A stretch of 48,472 nucleotides of DNA from Fimbriimonadales bacterium (GTDB lineage Bacteria > Armatimonadota > Fimbriimonadia > Fimbriimonadales > GBS-DC), in NCBI GenBank assembly GCA_026003075.1, contig BPGO01000014.1, positions 1-48,472 on the forward strand, given 5' to 3'. The notes below the pieces were generated by a model, which was not told the origin of the DNA, searched no databases, and saw only the letters and a list, made by a program, of their open reading frames with translations. Position numbers and translations under genes: made by a program. Of this stretch, positions 47,210 to 48,472 are shown piece by piece. The first letter of the stretch is position 1. The number at the start of each line of letters is the position of its first letter.

Positions 47210-48472
47210 ATGTACGGCGGTATGCGCGGTTCTGGGCGAATGTTTCGGCTGATTATGCGCCATGCGGGCGTCGCGCGTGAAATGGGCGGCGAGGAACTCT
47301 CCCTCGCGGTGCAGCGCGTTGACCAGATGTTCATTCAGGCTCTCGAAAAGGGCGCGTCGGATATCCATATGCATCCCGAACACAACGCTCTGCGTATCCG
47401 ATTCCGCATCGACGGCGTGCTGCACGAACACGAAGTGATTACGCAGCCCGACCTGATTCAGGCAATGATTAGCCGCGTGAAACTCGCCGCGAACATGCAC
47501 CTGGACGAGAAGCGCGATACGCAAGACGGGCGCATCGATATGGAGTATCTGGACAGGCGTCTCAGCGCACGCGTGTCGTGTATCCCGACGCTCAACGGCG
47601 AGCGAATCGTGATGCGTATCTTAGACCCCGCCAAGATGCAGGTCAAGCTCGATTCGCTGGGCATGCCGCAGGATGTGATGGCGAACTGGCGACGCGCCCT
47701 GCAAGTCGCCTACGGAATGTTGGTGGTCACCGGCCCCACAGGCTCCGGAAAAACATCTACCCTCTACGCCTCGCTTCATACCCTGGACCGCGTGCATCGC
47801 AATATCGTGACGGTGGAAGACCCTGTGGAGTACGAGTTCCCCGACAATGTGATGCAGGTGCAAGTGACGGAGAAGATTACTTTCCCGCGTGCGCTTCGGG
47901 CGATGTTGCGCCACGACCCCGATGTGATTATGATTGGCGAGATTCGCGACCGCGAATCGCTCCAGATCGGCATTCAGGCAGCGCTCACGGGGCATTTGGT
48001 GTTGTCCACCCTCCACACGAATAACGCGATCGAGACGCTGAGCCGCATGATGGATATGGGCGCAGAGGATTATCTGATTGCGGCGACCCTGCAGTGCGCG
48101 ATGGCACAACGGTTGGTGCGCGTGATCTGTCCCGACTGCCGCGTTCCGTATCAGCCCACGCCCGATGAGATTGCCGCGCTCAAAATACCGCAGGAGTGGC
48201 TCGCGCAAGCCCGATTCTACACGGGCAAGGGCTGCCCCAAATGTATGGAAACCGGCTATCGCGGACGCACGGGGATCTTCGAACTGCTACGCATTAGTCC
48301 CGCTATCCGCGAGGCGGTTGTGAATCACGCCTCCAGCGATCAGATTATGCAAATCGCCGTCAAAGAGGGTTTCCGCACGATGCTCGACGACGGACGCGAC
48401 AAGGTGCTGCGCGGAATCACCACCCCCCACGAGGTGATTCAAGCCGTCTATGCAGGCGTGTACGAGTCGTGA
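47210..48472 (+). CDS. GspE/PilB-type ATPase lacking the N1 domain
   Basis: A complete 420-residue secretion/pilus ATPase that ends at the last base of the window. The motor has GASDIHMHPE, Walker A GPTGSGKTS (from Gly175), the Asp box TVEDPVEYEF, Walker B IMIGEIRDRES, the His box STLHTNNAIETLS, and a zinc site (CPDCRVP and CPKCMETGYRGR). It is closest to PilB/GspE but lacks the roughly 150-residue MshEN domain of the PilB at 13271. It could serve a second type IV pilus or type II secretion system, or a competence pseudopilus; partners lie outside the window, if anywhere. Confidence 0.9.
   Translation: MYGGMRGSGRMFRLIMRHAGVAREMGGEELSLAVQRVDQMFIQALEKGASDIHMHPEHNALRIRFRIDGVLHEHEVITQPDLIQAMISRVKLAANMHLDEKRDTQDGRIDMEYLDRRLSARVSCIPTLNGERIVMRILDPAKMQVKLDSLGMPQDVMANWRRALQVAYGMLVVTGPTGSGKTSTLYASLHTLDRVHRNIVTVEDPVEYEFPDNVMQVQVTEKITFPRALRAMLRHDPDVIMIGEIRDRESLQIGIQAALTGHLVLSTLHTNNAIETLSRMMDMGAEDYLIAATLQCAMAQRLVRVICPDCRVPYQPTPDEIAALKIPQEWLAQARFYTGKGCPKCMETGYRGRTGIFELLRISPAIREAVVNHASSDQIMQIAVKEGFRTMLDDGRDKVLRGITTPHEVIQAVYAGVYES

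Noticed and set aside
1..48472. tRNA, rRNA, insertion sequences, phage genes or att sites
   Set aside because: Intergenic spaces are short and were read for tRNA-like cloverleaf arms and terminal inverted repeats with transposase; none was convincing.

Overview
The window is a GC-rich chromosomal segment from a diderm, flagellated, piliated bacterium, most likely a member of Armatimonadota (Fimbriimonadia-like). This placement is an inference from gene style: paired dockerin-like C-terminal tags on secreted proteins, a DUF1559-type prepilin, HAF-repeat and PEP-CTERM surface proteins, futalosine-pathway menaquinone genes, a Sec-type (clade II) nitrous oxide reductase, and a long-form HPF. No rRNA or tRNA gene was seen to confirm it. 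Several genes have a TATAAT/TACAAT-type -10 box so close to the start codon that the mRNA should be leaderless or nearly so.

Layout. 1-3.0 kb: a Trp-rich micro-ORF, a stand-alone NIL-domain protein, an acetyl xylan esterase-like hydrolase, and dnaB (minus). 3.1-8.2 kb (plus): trmD, a metallophosphatase fused to a tetraheme cytochrome c, a PIN-TRAM protein, bifunctional ispDF with no ATG/GTG/TTG start, and hpf. 8.2-13.1 kb: secreted or surface proteins (HAF-repeat protein, prepilin, dockerin-tagged protein) on the minus strand, an HxlR regulator and a cytochrome P460-like protein on the plus strand, then a secreted protein divergent from the pilus genes. 13.3-18.5 kb: pilB-pilT-pilC-pilD. 18.6-21.9 kb: tatA, secG, an MBL-fold hydrolase, a TIM-barrel isomerase and a TQ-motif-rich VWA protein.

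21.9-28.3 kb (minus) is a complete nitrous oxide reductase operon: nosZ, a NosB-like membrane protein, a single 1058-residue gene joining NosD, NosF and NosY, and nosL. The NosD-NosF-NosY fusion is the most striking feature here. 28.4-33.2 kb: palindromic repeats, a PEP-CTERM protein with an apparent frameshift in its signal peptide, and a MoxR-like AAA ATPase coupled to a DUF5682 protein.

33.2-42.9 kb is a flagellar block: fliD-fliS-fliT on the minus strand, divergent from flgA-flgH-flgI-flgJ-flgN-flgK-flgL-fliW-csrA. Two GCCGATAA sigma-28-type -10 boxes lie in opposite orientation between them. A cluster of palindromic repeats has inserted between flgH and flgI. 43.0-48.5 kb: a membrane-anchored beta-carbonic anhydrase, pyrK-pyrD, mqnA and an mqnP-like UbiA prenyltransferase (minus), and a second GspE/PilB-type ATPase that ends at the window edge.

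Together the genes describe a motile, twitching bacterium that makes menaquinone by the futalosine route and can use N2O as electron acceptor. No complete mobile element, prophage, CRISPR array or RNA gene was recognised.
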